Below are positions 25,201-36,803 of a stretch of 64,000 bases of DNA, one piece after another. Every line of letters starts with the position of its first letter. Within the stretch, counting starts at the first letter, position 1. Origin of the DNA: Odiellus spinosus (Eukaryota; Arthropoda; Arachnida; Opiliones; Phalangiidae); contig OY987228.1 of assembly GCA_963920705.1 (NCBI GenBank), positions 19,414,565 through 19,478,564 of the forward strand, given 5' to 3'. Made by a program: the position numbers and the translations under genes. The notes below the pieces were generated by a model. It saw only the letters and a program-made list of their open reading frames with translations, had not been told where the DNA came from and made no database searches.

Positions 25201-28200
25201 CACTCGAAATTGGATAGCCAGGATACCTCTTTAGTTCTAATTATTCCGCCGTTGTTGGAGTCAAAGTTTTGATACGAGTCTACCGACGTATCTTTTCAAT
25301 GTTCATTCGCGCGAAAGAAAACCGCAACCTTTTTATTTTTTATTATATTTTTCAAGAAACAAACCTCTTGTACGAGTAAAAGAAATCTAGAAAACCTCGA
25401 AAAGCCAATCTTTCGATCCTTTTCAGAAATATGTTTTCGGTTACTCGTCTTCTTCCGCTTAAACGCATTCAGAAGTTCGAATCCGTATGGATTGTCGATA
25501 CGCGCTTTTAGGCACGAACCAGCTACCTATACTCGACTCGAAAGAGAGAGACTCGCTCGAGAGGATCTATAGGATATACCTATACGTACAGAGCTCTTAT
25601 TAAGGCCAATATTCCTCGAATAGTTTTAACTTTGACCTATCTTTTTAAACCTTTCTAAATTTGGCACTTTGAACTTTTATTTACGTTAGCTTTTTTTATA
25701 AAGTTTCTTGAATTTTGTACGTAGCCCTGTCCCGACGTGGTGGACTTTCGAGCGACGCAATGCATGGCCTACAACAATATCCCTTACCGTGGCACTTATT
25801 ACGAATGGACGCCGTTCTACGACCCGGAGGACCCTTGCAGCCTGACTTGCCAATCAACGACTTACAAGTTCGTGGCCAAGTTGGCTCCAAAGGTCCAAGA
25901 TGGAACCCGGTGCCGAGACGGTGCCCTCGATATGTGCGTGGCGGGCAACTGTTTGGTAGGTTCCGGCACTATCGCCTTCAATAAGGTGATAAAACAACGT
26001 CTTGTAGGTTAGAGCGATATGGGGAAAACAAATACCGCCCACGAGAAGAACCTTCAATATGTTTAATTAACGTTTAACCGTAAAGCTGCCTATGTCTTCT
26101 TTCGCGAAGCTTATTTTCCTCATTTACCGCCACTTTCTAGACTGGGTTTTATATTAGTTTTCCCATTTCGCGTAGTCTGTCGGATGCGATCTCCAATTGG
26201 ATTCCACCAAAAGGATAGACGATTGCGGTATTTGCGGTGGTGATGGCTCTTCCTGTCGCGTTCCCGTTTATAGCTGGGGAGAATCTCAATTTTCTCCGTG
26301 TTCGGTCAGTTGCGGTGGTGGTGAGTTTTTCTTAAGTATAATAAATTGGTTGATCAGTGTGATGTGACTAATTATTTTCTTTTAGGTTACCAAATGTCTC
26401 GCCCAGTATGCGTTGACAAAGACGTCGACGAAGAAGTAGACGAAAGACTATGCGATCATTCCCTCCGGCCACAAGCCAGGGTTAGAGAGTGCAATACCTT
26501 CAAATGTCCAGCTCAGTATGTTATACTTGAACAATTTCAACTATATACCTTGAACTTAAAAATCAATTTCAATCAGGTGGATTACGGAGTCTTGGGGTCC
26601 TTGCACGCAATCGTGCGGAGGCGGAAGACAGATGCGCCTGGTGTATTGCACTCAGGGAGGTACAAACGGTACCAAAGTGCGGGTTAGCGATCACCATTGT
26701 CCTCGTCAGAAGCCCGCCAAGGAAAGGCCTTGCGGTACAAAAGAATGTCCAATATGGTTCGAAGGCCCTTGGACTCCAGTAAGTACTTTATAGCGAAATT
26801 ACCAAAATTACGAGACGTAACCAAGTCCGTAGTGTTCTAAATCTTGCGCAACCGGATACCAAACGCGAACCGTCGTCTGCCGTGATAGCAAAGGTATGAC
26901 CAGCGAAGAATGCAACCCAACTACGATGCCATTGACGAAGCAGCCGTGCGTTCTGTCGACTACTTGTACCGAAGAGCTTCAGTCGGCAGGTTCGTTTAAT
27001 TTAAGAATTTAATAGGAATAAGATCTTGATCGCGCGTGCTTCGTTTAGATATGGTGAAAACACCGCAGGAAGACGCGCCGCCGATGTACGTGGGTAATCC
27101 ATATACGCAGAAACTGGTGGCCAACCCTTCCGTCTCGACGGAACCAGAGTATCTAAGAGTATATTGCGACTAAATAGAAATCCGAGCATATCCAGCAATG
27201 ACTGCTCTTTTTTTCTTAGATTTAAGACCGATGAGTGGGGCCCGTGTAGCGTCACTTGCGGAGAGGGAATTCGGAAACGAAAAGTTCGATGTTTGATCTT
27301 TCTCAAATTCTCCAGGACCACGGCTCCCCTTCCCGAAGATAATTGCGCTGGTAATGTTGACTTGATTTATTTATATTGTAATAAGTTTCGGAAAAGAACT
27401 AATCTCTCGTAATAGGTCCTAAACCGGCGGTGATCGAACGGTGTTCACTAAGACCTTGCGCCATGGATCAAAACATAGAAACGAAGAGCAACGAAATCCC
27501 AATAACGGGTATCAAAATTCCTAAATTAGGCTATAAAAACAACAACGTGGGGATCGAGGTTACCTACTCTTGGAGTTGCAGTGAATTCACTCCATGTTCC
27601 AAAGCTTGTCTCGGAGGTTTGTAAACTTTAATTTCTTATTTGACGCTTCGGTATCTAGTTTTAAACTTTGGTTACCATTTAAGGTCATCGCGAGTCCATC
27701 GTCAAGTGCGTTCGTGATCACGATCAAGCAAAAGTCAGTCCTTACTTATGCGATATCTCGAAGAAACCCGACGCCATCACCGAAACGTGCAACGATCGGC
27801 CGTGCCCTCCTAGATGGAACGTCTCCGACTTTTCCCCTTGCTCAAAATCTTGCGGCAACGGAATTCAAACGAGAGAGATTCAATGCATTCACGAGATGAC
27901 CAGGGGAGCTCTGAACACGCTGGTAGTTCATAATCGATACTGCCCTCACCCACCACCCATTACAACCCAATCTTGCAACCGAATCGAGTGCCCCTCTCGT
28001 TGGCACCCGGAAGCGTGGAGCAAGGTAATAGTCTTCTTATAGAAATATTATCGTTTTAAAGGTAAAAGTCGTAGTAAATGAAGGATAACCTTTACAGTGC
28101 TCAAAGAGCTGCGGAGGAGGAGTTAAGACGAGAAAGATCCACTGTCAAAAAGAAACGATACTTGGAACGGTCATGACGTTACCACCTTCCAGTTGCACCA

Positions 28201-30428
28201 AAAGACGACCCAAGTCTACAAAACCATGCAACAGAAAACCTTGCATTAACAATATATTTAGTGGCAAATCGGATATCTACGTTTCGCCAAACGTTTACGT
28301 TCAAAAAGAGCCTCAAACCAAAGTTTCACTCAAAGTCGGTGGTCGCGCTATCGTTTATAAAGGGACTAACGTGAAAATCCGATGCCCAAGCCGGAGAGGA
28401 AACAAAACTAGAATTTCATGGTAATTAGTATAAACTATCGTTACGCTGTCTTATACTTGGCCATGAAATGATTTATATAATTTTTAGGCTGAAAAACAAT
28501 TACCCTATTGAGTCTACCAATAAGTACCGAATTACTAGAAAAGGTACATTAAGAATACGGAAAATATCTTTCGGAAGTAGCGGTACTTACAGTTGCGTAG
28601 TTGGAAAATCGCGAGCTGATATCAGCATCAACGTTAAAAATCTCCCTGTTGGATACGGTTTATCCGAGGAAGACAGGACAGTGGAAAGGCCGAAAGAAGT
28701 TATTGGTATAGTATTTTTCTCGAATTATAATATAAAGGTTCAAGATTATATATTTACGCGCCGCCTTTATTCTCTTAAGTCTCAAACAACCCCGTTTTCA
28801 AGACGATCGAAGAACCAGATTACAGCCACGAATACCATAGAGAAAATGCAAAACTGTACAAAGACAAATTCAGAGATCCTAATCGCAGTCATTACACACT
28901 CACGAAAGATCGCCCATTGATAAGCAAACATCAAAACTCGTTCGACCCGAGCAGTGACGAGAAATACGGTCTGAGAGGCTATTACGAGGACAAAGACGCC
29001 CAACGAGAGAAACCGATGGACATGGAAATCAAGCAAACCGATCCGACTCGTCCAGTCAGTACGGAACCCGAATTACCAGTACGAGAAGATCCTAGGACCG
29101 TTGACACGTGGGAATATCAACACGGAGGAACGCTCTTTGGTGACCAGGACAGTGGAGAATTAAACGCTGGTTCCCCTCACATCGAAGAAGGCATCACCGA
29201 AAACGAAGAGCCGGCCAGATCGGGAGCGTCTAGTCAACATTCGTTACCGAGGATCGAACAGCTGTTGGTCAACATCAAAAGTTCACTGGGAGTTCCGAAG
29301 AAACCAGCCCTGACCGAAGACGTGGAAGACGAACCGATGAGAGGTCCCAACCGGAGATTCCCGACTGAACTAGGAACCAACCGAGAAGTTCTGGGGAAGG
29401 GCAAACCAGAAAATTTGGAATTTGACTGGATGACGACAGACTGGTCCGAATGTTCTAGGCATTGCGGGGGATCAGGCTTCCAGGTAATTATACCCGGTTG
29501 TCAGTTGACAGAAACCGTTAATCGCGTTATATCCGAAACTGTCTACAAAAAAGCCTTGACGTCCGCAGGAAAGATCCATTCAGTGTTTAGTAACGCTGAG
29601 GAACGTTTCGAAACCAGTTGACCGTAATCTGTGTGAAGACGCGGGTTTACCGGTTCCACCCACGGAACAAAAATGCGGGTTTGGCCAGTGCCCTTCGTGG
29701 GGTGCCGGCCCTTGGGGGCTGGTAGGTTTAACGACGCGCCCGATTTCAAAATTCGAGCTTCAATAACCGAATCTTACGATATTTCTTTGGTTCACTTTAG
29801 TGTTCCGTTTCAAACTGTATCTCGTTCAGAACATCCTTCCAAGAACGCAGCGTTTTCTGTCAGCTAACCAACCAGACCATAGTCGACGACAAATACTGTG
29901 ACGAGTCGGAACGCCTACCTAGAGGGAGGGACTGCTATAACGAGCAGTGCAAGGGGACGTGGATTGTCGGAGATTGGTCCGAAGTAAGCCTAACATACGC
30001 CACAAATTTATATCAGCTTTAATCGCCATTTACTAAAAAAATTAAACTGGTTCTTAGTGTTCGGTTAGTTGCGGCGCTAACGGATTCCAGTCTCGAATTC
30101 TCCAGTGCGTCTGGTATGGTACCAAGAGACCAGCTGGAACCTCATGCCGGAGTGAGCCCCGTCCTTCCGTCACGAAACCGTGCAACGGGCCTCCTTGTCA
30201 TAAAGGTATTTAAGAATAATTGGTTAAGTAGTTCGAGTTCGTTTTTGGAAAAGTTAGAAATGTGAACTTGCTTTGGCGTCGACCGGCGAAGTCATACGTG
30301 TCTCTTTTTTCTTTTCAGTGGAAGATTTGTGCGAAGATAGGTCCCAATTTTGCAACGTGGCCAAAGGACTCATGTGTCGGATGTCCAATTACAGGCAACA
30401 ATGCTGCGAGTCGTGTAAAGGAACCTAA
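22294..30428 (+). CDS. ADAMTSL1/3-type ADAMTS-like secreted matrix protein (fly nolo-like)
   Basis: Eighteen phase-consistent exons give 1,245 codons: 22294-22398, 25010-25180, 25725-25955, 26176-26320, 26386-26515, 26577-26778, 26833-26989, 27049-27148, 27220-27350, 27416-27616, 27684-28024, 28098-28420, 28488-28705, 28780-29483, 29584-29721, 29801-29983, 30058-30205, 30319-30428. Domain order: a thrombospondin type-1 repeat (WAEWSQWSVCSRSC), a cysteine-rich ADAMTS module ending CGICGGDGSSC, seven more TSRs (for example WGPCTQSCGGG), one Ig domain (W split across the exon junction at 28,420/28,488; GTYSC), a long acidic linker, three TSRs and a C-terminal PLAC domain (six cysteines, ending CCESCKGT). 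There is no metalloprotease domain, so it should be a structural ADAMTSL, not an enzyme. The family acts in extracellular matrix. The spacer module expected after the cysteine-rich domain is missing: exon 26176-26320 runs straight from DGSSCR into the next TSR. The 5' exon is uncertain (see 17,996). Confidence 0.9.
22886..23312 (+). mobile_element. Family-B TIR element, about 427 bp, in an ADAMTS-like intron
   Basis: It begins AAAGTGTGGCTGTCACCATT and ends near GTCGCCGTCT, a decayed version of the inverted terminus (GTGACAGCCTCACTTT) preserved at 10,335-10,350. The internal landmarks CCTATGGATTATATTTTTA, AAAACGACATATTCAAAATT and TTATCACGTGCCA recur in the copies at 52,590 and 10,077. It is non-autonomous and lies in the intron between the first two recognised exons of the ADAMTS-like gene. 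Confidence 0.65.
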
Positions 30429-32327
30429 GTTTATATAAAACGCGCCGGACGATTTAATTTTACATTTACTCGAGCACGAGCCAAAAGAAAAAACTTGAAA
30501 CATTCCACTTGGTGAATTGCGCGTCGAACAAAAACTGAAAATGCAAGACAATCCGCAAAACGATTCGTCCCGATTGCCCTTAATTTTTTCGAAAGGATAG
30601 GAACCAAAACTGAGCGCCATTTCCCCAATTATTCCTCTCATTCCTCTCGAAACTGTACGTTCCAGATGCGTACGGTTTTGTTTTACACTAAGAAATACTC
30701 CCTAAGGAATGTTGTTGTTTTTTAATTACGTAACGGAATTAAGACCACACTGCCAAGTACAGAGCGTAGCCCGGTTCGCCAAAGATTTTGTTTCCGGAGA
30801 ACCATTGTATAATATTGATAAAGGTATATAAAGTAAGTAATAAGGTTGTGCAAGATCTCAAAACAAAATCGCCATTTAAAGATCATTCTTTCTCTATCGA
30901 ACCAAAGGTTTTAATTTATTTTAAAGATTTATTTTTTAAATCTTTTACGTCGCTTAGTTATAAAAAGTACTGTTACGAAACTTCGCGCTTTTTAAGCTAA
31001 TTTAAAATATAATTCTTACCAAACGATCAAATTACAAAATCACTCTCATTTTTGACGAATCATTGCCTTTAAATCGTTTTTAGCGTTTTTCTCGGACGTC
31101 CGCGTGTGGTTTTTGAATTTTCCCCAACATTCCCTCCTATTAATATTATCAGGATCATTTTTGGGCCTTTCTTAACTGATTTTTTTATAACATATCAGAA
31201 GGTGAGTGCCAGAATGAAGTTTTAAATATAGAGGAACGCGATTCGAAAGCTTCTCCCCCACCTAAGTCCGCGAGGTCTTCTAGGCCTTGGCCTCTGGAAG
31301 TGTTAAAATTTGAAAGAGGCGTATTTGTTCACGCGTGGCACACCCACTGTTCGATTTTTCCCACACGTTTTAATATTGCCATAAAAGCGAGTTGCCCCGG
31401 CTATGTTCTCGTCATTTTGCGTGGCCATTTTTAATTAAATACGTATATATAAATATATATAGACATTTTCCAAATCACGGAGAATTCGTAATTTAAAAAA
31501 AGTCTGAAAGCAATAACGTTGGTTCCTTGTTGGCCCTTCTAAAAACAAAAGATTTCGTATGTCAATAGTAGCGTGTAAATTCTTTTTGTACGATAAATAT
31601 ATCGCGAACCATCCAGTGTTATAACGAAAAATATCTTCACGAAAGTCTATAGCGCGGTTTTGAAAACAAAATAGGCCAAAGGTCTCTTTCTCTAGCGAAA
31701 TTCCATAACGATAGGCACTGAGACTAAAATAAGTATATCTCAACATTCCACTCGATAATTTTCATTCATTTTGTTTCACCGAACTTGTCCTGGAACAATT
31801 AATTCCACGTAATTTAAAAATAAAGTCTTTTTTATTAATTATAATAAGAGCCTCGTTAGACCCTAATAAGACATTTTTGCGTAATAATCGTCTTTCTTAT
31901 AGAATTTTTCGTGTTAAGTGTTTTTTAGAAATAATGAGAAAAAAAAAGAAAAAAAGAGCTGATCGCGATTAGGACTCTTGGTAGGCTGAGAAATAAAAAT
32001 CGATGTTCCTACCGAAACACTTCATTTGTGTTGTAATATTATGTAAGAACACTTTGTTGTGATAAAAATAAAGTGTTAATGTGAAATTTGGAATTTTAAA
32101 TTTTAAGCTCAAAATAGCCTAGCACACCTGAAGTGGCTGTTTGAATTTTCGCAACAGAATTCCAGAACAGTCATGCGCAGAACATATTCATCTTCAAGAG
32201 CAGATCAGCAGACGAATTTTTACTGGCTTAATAACAAATGAATGTGGTGTTGGACTAATTATGAACGCTTAATTTAAAAAATAATTAAACCATTAATTTT
32301 ATTTTATACTCTAATTAATAAAAGGAT
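30429..32327. other. Intergenic/3' UTR interval between the ADAMTS-like gene and SIRT6
   Basis: AT-rich sequence with several AATAAA hexamers (near 31,818, 31,992 and 32,066) that could serve polyadenylation of the upstream gene. Short open frames on both strands show no domain and no splice partners. No RNA gene recognised. Confidence 0.5.
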
Positions 32328-33707
32328 ATGTCTTGTAATTACGCTGAAGGACTGTCTGAATATCACGATAAAGGAGTTTGTGGACTACCAGAAGTGAGAA
32401 ACATTTAACCCTAATTTTTGCTAATTGTCACTGTCAAACATGATTTTGTTTATTAAAATACAAGCGGCAGCATTGAATAGTTTTAATTACATTTTAGATT
32501 CGTGATAGTTCGGAAGAGGTTATATCAAAAATTGCGGAATTAGCAAACTTAATAAAAGAAGCCAAGCATGTTGTATGTCACACTGGCGCAGGTATTTCAA
32601 CTTCCGCCGGAATTCCAGACTTCAGGTGACCATTTTTATTATTTTGGAAATCTTATTGTAAAAGAAAATTAAATTTTTAATTTTGATGTATAGAGGGCCA
32701 AAGGGAGTTTGGACACTGGAAAAACGAGGAGAAAAACCTCACGTCAACATCTCATTTGACGAAGCTAAGCCAACATTTACTCATATGGCGTTAGTTGCTC
32801 TCGAACAAAATAATCTTCTTCATTATGTGGTAAATCAAAATGTGGATGGCTTAAGCGTAAAATCAGGATTTCCTTTTGAGAAACTCTCAGAGCTTCATGG
32901 AAATATGTTTGTAGACAAATGCCAGATATGTGAAAGGTAAAGGGGGAGGCTTTATAATAATTGTTGTAATTTACGAAAGATGCGTTATATCATTGTATAG
33001 GCTATATGTTAGAAAAAGCCCTTCAAAGACAGTTGGTCAGAAATGTACGGATGTTCAATGCCCTTTACCTAAGGTCAACAAACGAGGCTGTAGAGGAAAA
33101 CTTCATGATACAATTCTCGATTGGGAAGGAGAATTACCCATAGATGACCTTGAATTAGCCGAGTTAAATTCAAGGTAATTAAATTTTTAACCCTTTATTA
33201 AGTTGCTTGTTTTGTTTTATTGATTATTTAGTAGTAATCTAATAGTACATCTAATAGGCAAGCTGATTTATCAGTTTGTTTGGGTACTACACTTCAGATA
33301 AATCCCAGTGGAAAACTTCCCTCGCTGAACAAGAAAAATGGTGGAAAACTTGTGATCTGCAATTTGCAAAAAACCAAATATGTAAGACAAAATTTAACAA
33401 AGAAAAATCTTGATAGTTTTGATTTGGTACAAAGTAAATTTTCCAGGACAATCAAGCCCATTTAGTAATTCATGCCGAAGTTGATTTTGTGATGGAAAAG
33501 CTCGCTGATCTACTAGGAATCAAAGTGGAAAGTTATAACGAAGATAATGATCCAACAAAAACTAGTTTTATTGTTGAACTAAAAAGAACCAAATCATTAG
33601 CGTATTTAAACAAGACACAATTGGGAAAATTTAAAGCAAAATCTAAAAAGATAAAGGAAAATGATAATGAAAATGATATCAAGAAAATAAAGTTGGAAGA
33701 AAAGTAA
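32328..33707 (+). CDS. SIRT6: Sirtuin 6, NAD-dependent protein deacylase
   Basis: Six exons (32328-32393, 32498-32625, 32694-32936, 33001-33174, 33258-33381, 33447-33707) encode 331 residues, against 355 in human SIRT6. The N-terminus [22 protein letters not shown] is nearly that of SIRT6. The NAD-binding GAGIS motif falls at residues 52-56 and the catalytic histidine in ELHGN at 133, both at the human numbering. The zinc site starts with C141-x2-C144 and continues with cysteines near 161-176. [13 protein letters not shown] and the NLQKTK loop complete the Rossmann fold. SIRT6 is a chromatin deacylase/mono-ADP-ribosyltransferase acting on H3K9 and H3K56 in telomere, repair and metabolic control. 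The C-terminal tail is short and lysine-rich, a plausible nuclear-localisation region. The start is the only in-frame ATG before the conserved N-terminus. Confidence 0.96.
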
Positions 33708-34443
33708 TTTATCCCTCTAGATTTTTTTTTTTTTCTCGAATTCGCGCGTTTTTCAGACAAAGTATGTTCATCTTAATTGGCTGTGGATAAAGTAATTAGG
33801 AATGTAAATAAGAATATTTTCATATTGGACAATAGTCCAGTAACTACTCTTCACGAATTCAAAATTTATTAGATTTCCTTTACCAGTAGGAATGTTCTTC
33901 TTATCGGACAATTGTCCAGTGGCCTCGATTCAAAAAAACGAAATATGAGACATTTGGAAAATTTATTGGACAATGTCCACTGCTTATTTCCATCTCTGAC
34001 TATTGGTGACATTGAACCGGAAATCATGTGGCCTTTAAAGTGAGTAATAAGCATGTGTTTATCTCAACTCTTTTTGTTTACATTATAGCATAGATTCCAG
34101 CTGGTTCTTGTTGAAAGGGTAAAATACCCTCATGTTTATTTAATATCTTAAAGATTATGAGAAAGGGTGAAGGCCGTTAGATTCTTATATAGATATTTTA
34201 AGAAGAATCGTTACTGGGATATATTCCAAACTGATGTGTAAGTCTTGCCATTTTTAAAGTATATATTATATTAAATTTAAGCCTCGGCGTATACTTGTAT
34301 TAAATTGGGGGAGGGTCATTTGAATTGTGGTTGACTGGTTGTTGTTTGGAAGGTTATTGTACGTCTACGCGTTTGAACTTTTGAAGACTTACAATTTTTT
34401 TATCAGGACTCTTCTGGATTGAATTCGTGCACTAAATATCAAC
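33708..34443. other. Intergenic interval between SIRT6 and the ZIP gene, with three near-palindromes
   Basis: Three related inverted motifs occur within 152 bp: GGACAATAGTCC (33,827-33,838), the perfect palindrome GGACAATTGTCC (33,906-33,917) and GGACAATGTCC (33,968-33,978). They sit between the SIRT6 stop and the ZIP start and could be repeat debris or a regulatory cluster. No gene is seen here; 5' UTR of the ZIP gene probably occupies the right end. Confidence 0.5.
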
Positions 34444-35490
34444 ATGGCATTAAAATTGGAAGCCGTGAAAGGCATTGGTCTTTTGGTTTTGTTTGTGGCG
34501 ACATTTTTCTTCAGCTTCTTGCCTCTTATAATCACTAAAAAAGTCACAACTATGCATGACCCAGTTAGAAGAATGTTTTATCAACATTTGATGGGTTTCT
34601 TCAGTTGTTTTGGCGGTGGAGTCTTCCTAGGAACTTGTCTTTTGGATTTATTTCCGGAAGTTCAAGAGCAGCTATCTACAGCGTTTGAAAAGCTTTATCT
34701 GAAAATAGACTTTCCCGTTGCGGAATTTGTGGTGATAGTTGGCTTTCTTCTTGTATTAATATGCGAACAAGTAAGAGAACCGAGAAGAACTTAATCTTCG
34801 AAGAAGCTTACTAAAATTTAAAAATTTTATGAAAAGGTTGTTTTGTCATGGAAAGAAGGTCACCCTCTAAGCCATCCTATTTTGGGACATCATCACGATC
34901 ATGATAGCCAAAATTCTGATGAAATAGAAAGGGTATTGCAACGTCAGAGCAGCTACGGTAGTCTTAATGGCATAAGCGATCACGCGCACAATGACGATTT
35001 TGGGTATTCAGTCCACGAAGATCTTAATTCTCATTCGAGTTTAAGAACGACGTTACTCGTCCTGGCATTATCGTTGCATTCAGTTTTTGAAGGAATAGCG
35101 ATTGGACTTCAGTCTAATCTTCAAGAAGTCTTAAAAATTTTAATCGCAGTACTTATCCATAAAAGTATAATAGCTTTTACGTTGGGAATTAACGTAGTTC
35201 AAAGTAGGTTACGCATAAAGGGCATTGTAGAGTGTATCGTATTATTCTCGGTCATGTCTCCTTTAGGAGTCGGAATTGGTATGGCCGTGGATAATTTTGA
35301 TAAAGGAGTAGAGGTTTATCTAGTTAGTGGTATACTTCAAGGAATAGCCTGTGGAACTTTTCTTTACGTGACATTCTTCGAAGTTTTGCCTCACGAGTTA
35401 AACAGTGGTAAAAGTAGACTTTTGAAACTATTGTGCGTTATATTAGGGTTTTCGTTAGTTAGCCTTCTCATCATGTTTTTTCCAGCGTAA
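34444..35490 (+). CDS. ZIP-family (SLC39A1/2/3-type) divalent metal importer
   Basis: Two exons (34444-34770 and 34837-35490) join in phase 0 across a 66-bp intron to give 326 residues, typical of ZIP subfamily II. Predicted membrane segments lie near residues 7-29, 45-67 and 92-109. A His-rich cytosolic loop follows at about 118-132 (HPLSHP, GHHHDHD). The metal-binding transmembrane helices IV and V carry H190/E194 (HSVFEGIAIG) and H217-K218 (HKSIIAFTLG), and three more helices reach the C-terminus. The family imports zinc, and sometimes iron, into the cytosol across the plasma or organelle membrane. The two parts lie in different frames only because of the intron; the GAACAA|GTAAGA donor and AAAAG acceptor explain the apparent stop. 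Which human paralogue (ZIP1, 2 or 3) is orthologous cannot be settled here. Confidence 0.94.
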
Positions 35491-36803
35491 GTTATAAAAT
35501 TTGGCTTGCTCTTAGACTAATTTTAGTGCAATAATTTAAATGTTACATATTTTTATATTAAAGTTTAACGTATTTATTTCCCCTGAAAAAAACCTAAAAA
35601 TATTGAAATACTCTCGCGAATGATGTACCTAATCTAATTGGGTATTTCTATTGTTAAAATTGTTAACTGGAGTTAAAAAACACATTGAAAATAAAAAATT
35701 TAATTTTTTTATCAGAAAGGTGTTATAGAAATACTCTATAGAGTACTGAAGCCAAAGGATAAGTGAGTATTTAATTATGGCATGGTCAGGAATGGGAGGG
35801 TGGTGGTAACATCAAGAAGTCGACTTTAAGAAGGGTTTTGCAAATGCAGATAGTCCCTCTGATTTTATAGCTCCCTTAAAGTCGCCTTATTTTCTTGCTT
35901 AACAGACGAAATTGACCGTAAGAAATTGTGATGTCAATCAAAGCTAGGCAGTGTGCTTTTAAAGGGGCAAATTCTAAAGCAGATAAGGCCTTTAAAGGCC
36001 CCCTCTGCTCTGAAACTTGCCCCTTTAAAATGCTCTTCCCTTCTGTACTCTGCTTAGCTTTGACTGTACAATTTGTTTTGTGCAACGTCGTCTGCTAAGC
36101 TAGAAAAGGGAATTTTAAAATAGATAGTCCCTTTAAATGGTAAAAAGCTTGGTGGTAGGTCACTAGGTCTGATTTTAAAATGATTGGTAATTAGAGTTTT
36201 CTTAAATTATTGTAAAAATTCAAAATTTAAGGTCTTATTGTTTTTATTTTTGTAGCATAATTTATTTTCCATGATTTTTTTTAACTTGTACTTGAAACTA
36301 TTTAAGTCAGTATCCATGTAAAAAAAAAGAAAAAAAAAACGAAAATTGATATTGACCAAAATAGTGCCACAGAGGGCACTGGACAACTATGATTTTTGGT
36401 CCCGGAGTCGGACTCCCGGTCTCTTTTTATAGTGGTTAAGGTTTAGTGGAAAGACGTGTTTTGATGATAAAATAAATTTAGTTTATATAATTTTTATAAC
36501 ACACTAATATTAAACTTGTCGCTATGGTGAAGTAACTAGTAAAGGCTACGAGTAAGTTCGTTAATTTTAATGGTCGTTAACTCTTACTTTTTTGATTCTG
36601 ACAAAAAGTGACAATAGAACCAAGTCTTTAGGGATGTGAATGTGAATTTTGGTGTGCCCGATTCCTTTCCTTGTCCTAAAATCGTTTTAAGGAATACTTA
36701 GGAAAGGCCATATTCCATAATAATTCTTAAATTAGGTAAATTACGAACTTATTTAATCTTTCTTAATTACAAATTAATTTATTGCTGTCAAGGTTAATTA
36801 ATA
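35491..36803. other. Intergenic interval between the ZIP gene and ATXN7L3
   Basis: It contains candidate polyadenylation signals for the ZIP gene (ATTAAA near 35,556; AATAAA near 35,690) and the family-C hairpin element (35,848-36,139). A small GC-rich inverted motif (GGAGTCGGACTCC) lies near 36,405. No coding gene is seen. Confidence 0.55.
35848..36139. mobile_element. Family-C long-hairpin MITE, about 290 bp
   Basis: The two halves are diverged reverse complements around a centre at about 35,990 (GGCCTTTAAAGGCC). They share CCCTTTAAA, the AGCAGACGACGTTG-type block and AAGGGGCAAATT, and a GATAGTCCCT motif occurs near each end. A one-arm copy lies at 20,940-21,086. Transcribed, it would fold into a long imperfect double-stranded RNA. 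It has no ORF of its own. Confidence 0.65.

Noticed and set aside
34771-34836. Apparent frameshift and stop in the ZIP gene
   Set aside because: GT-AG boundaries and phase-0 joining show a 66-bp intron, so the gene is intact.
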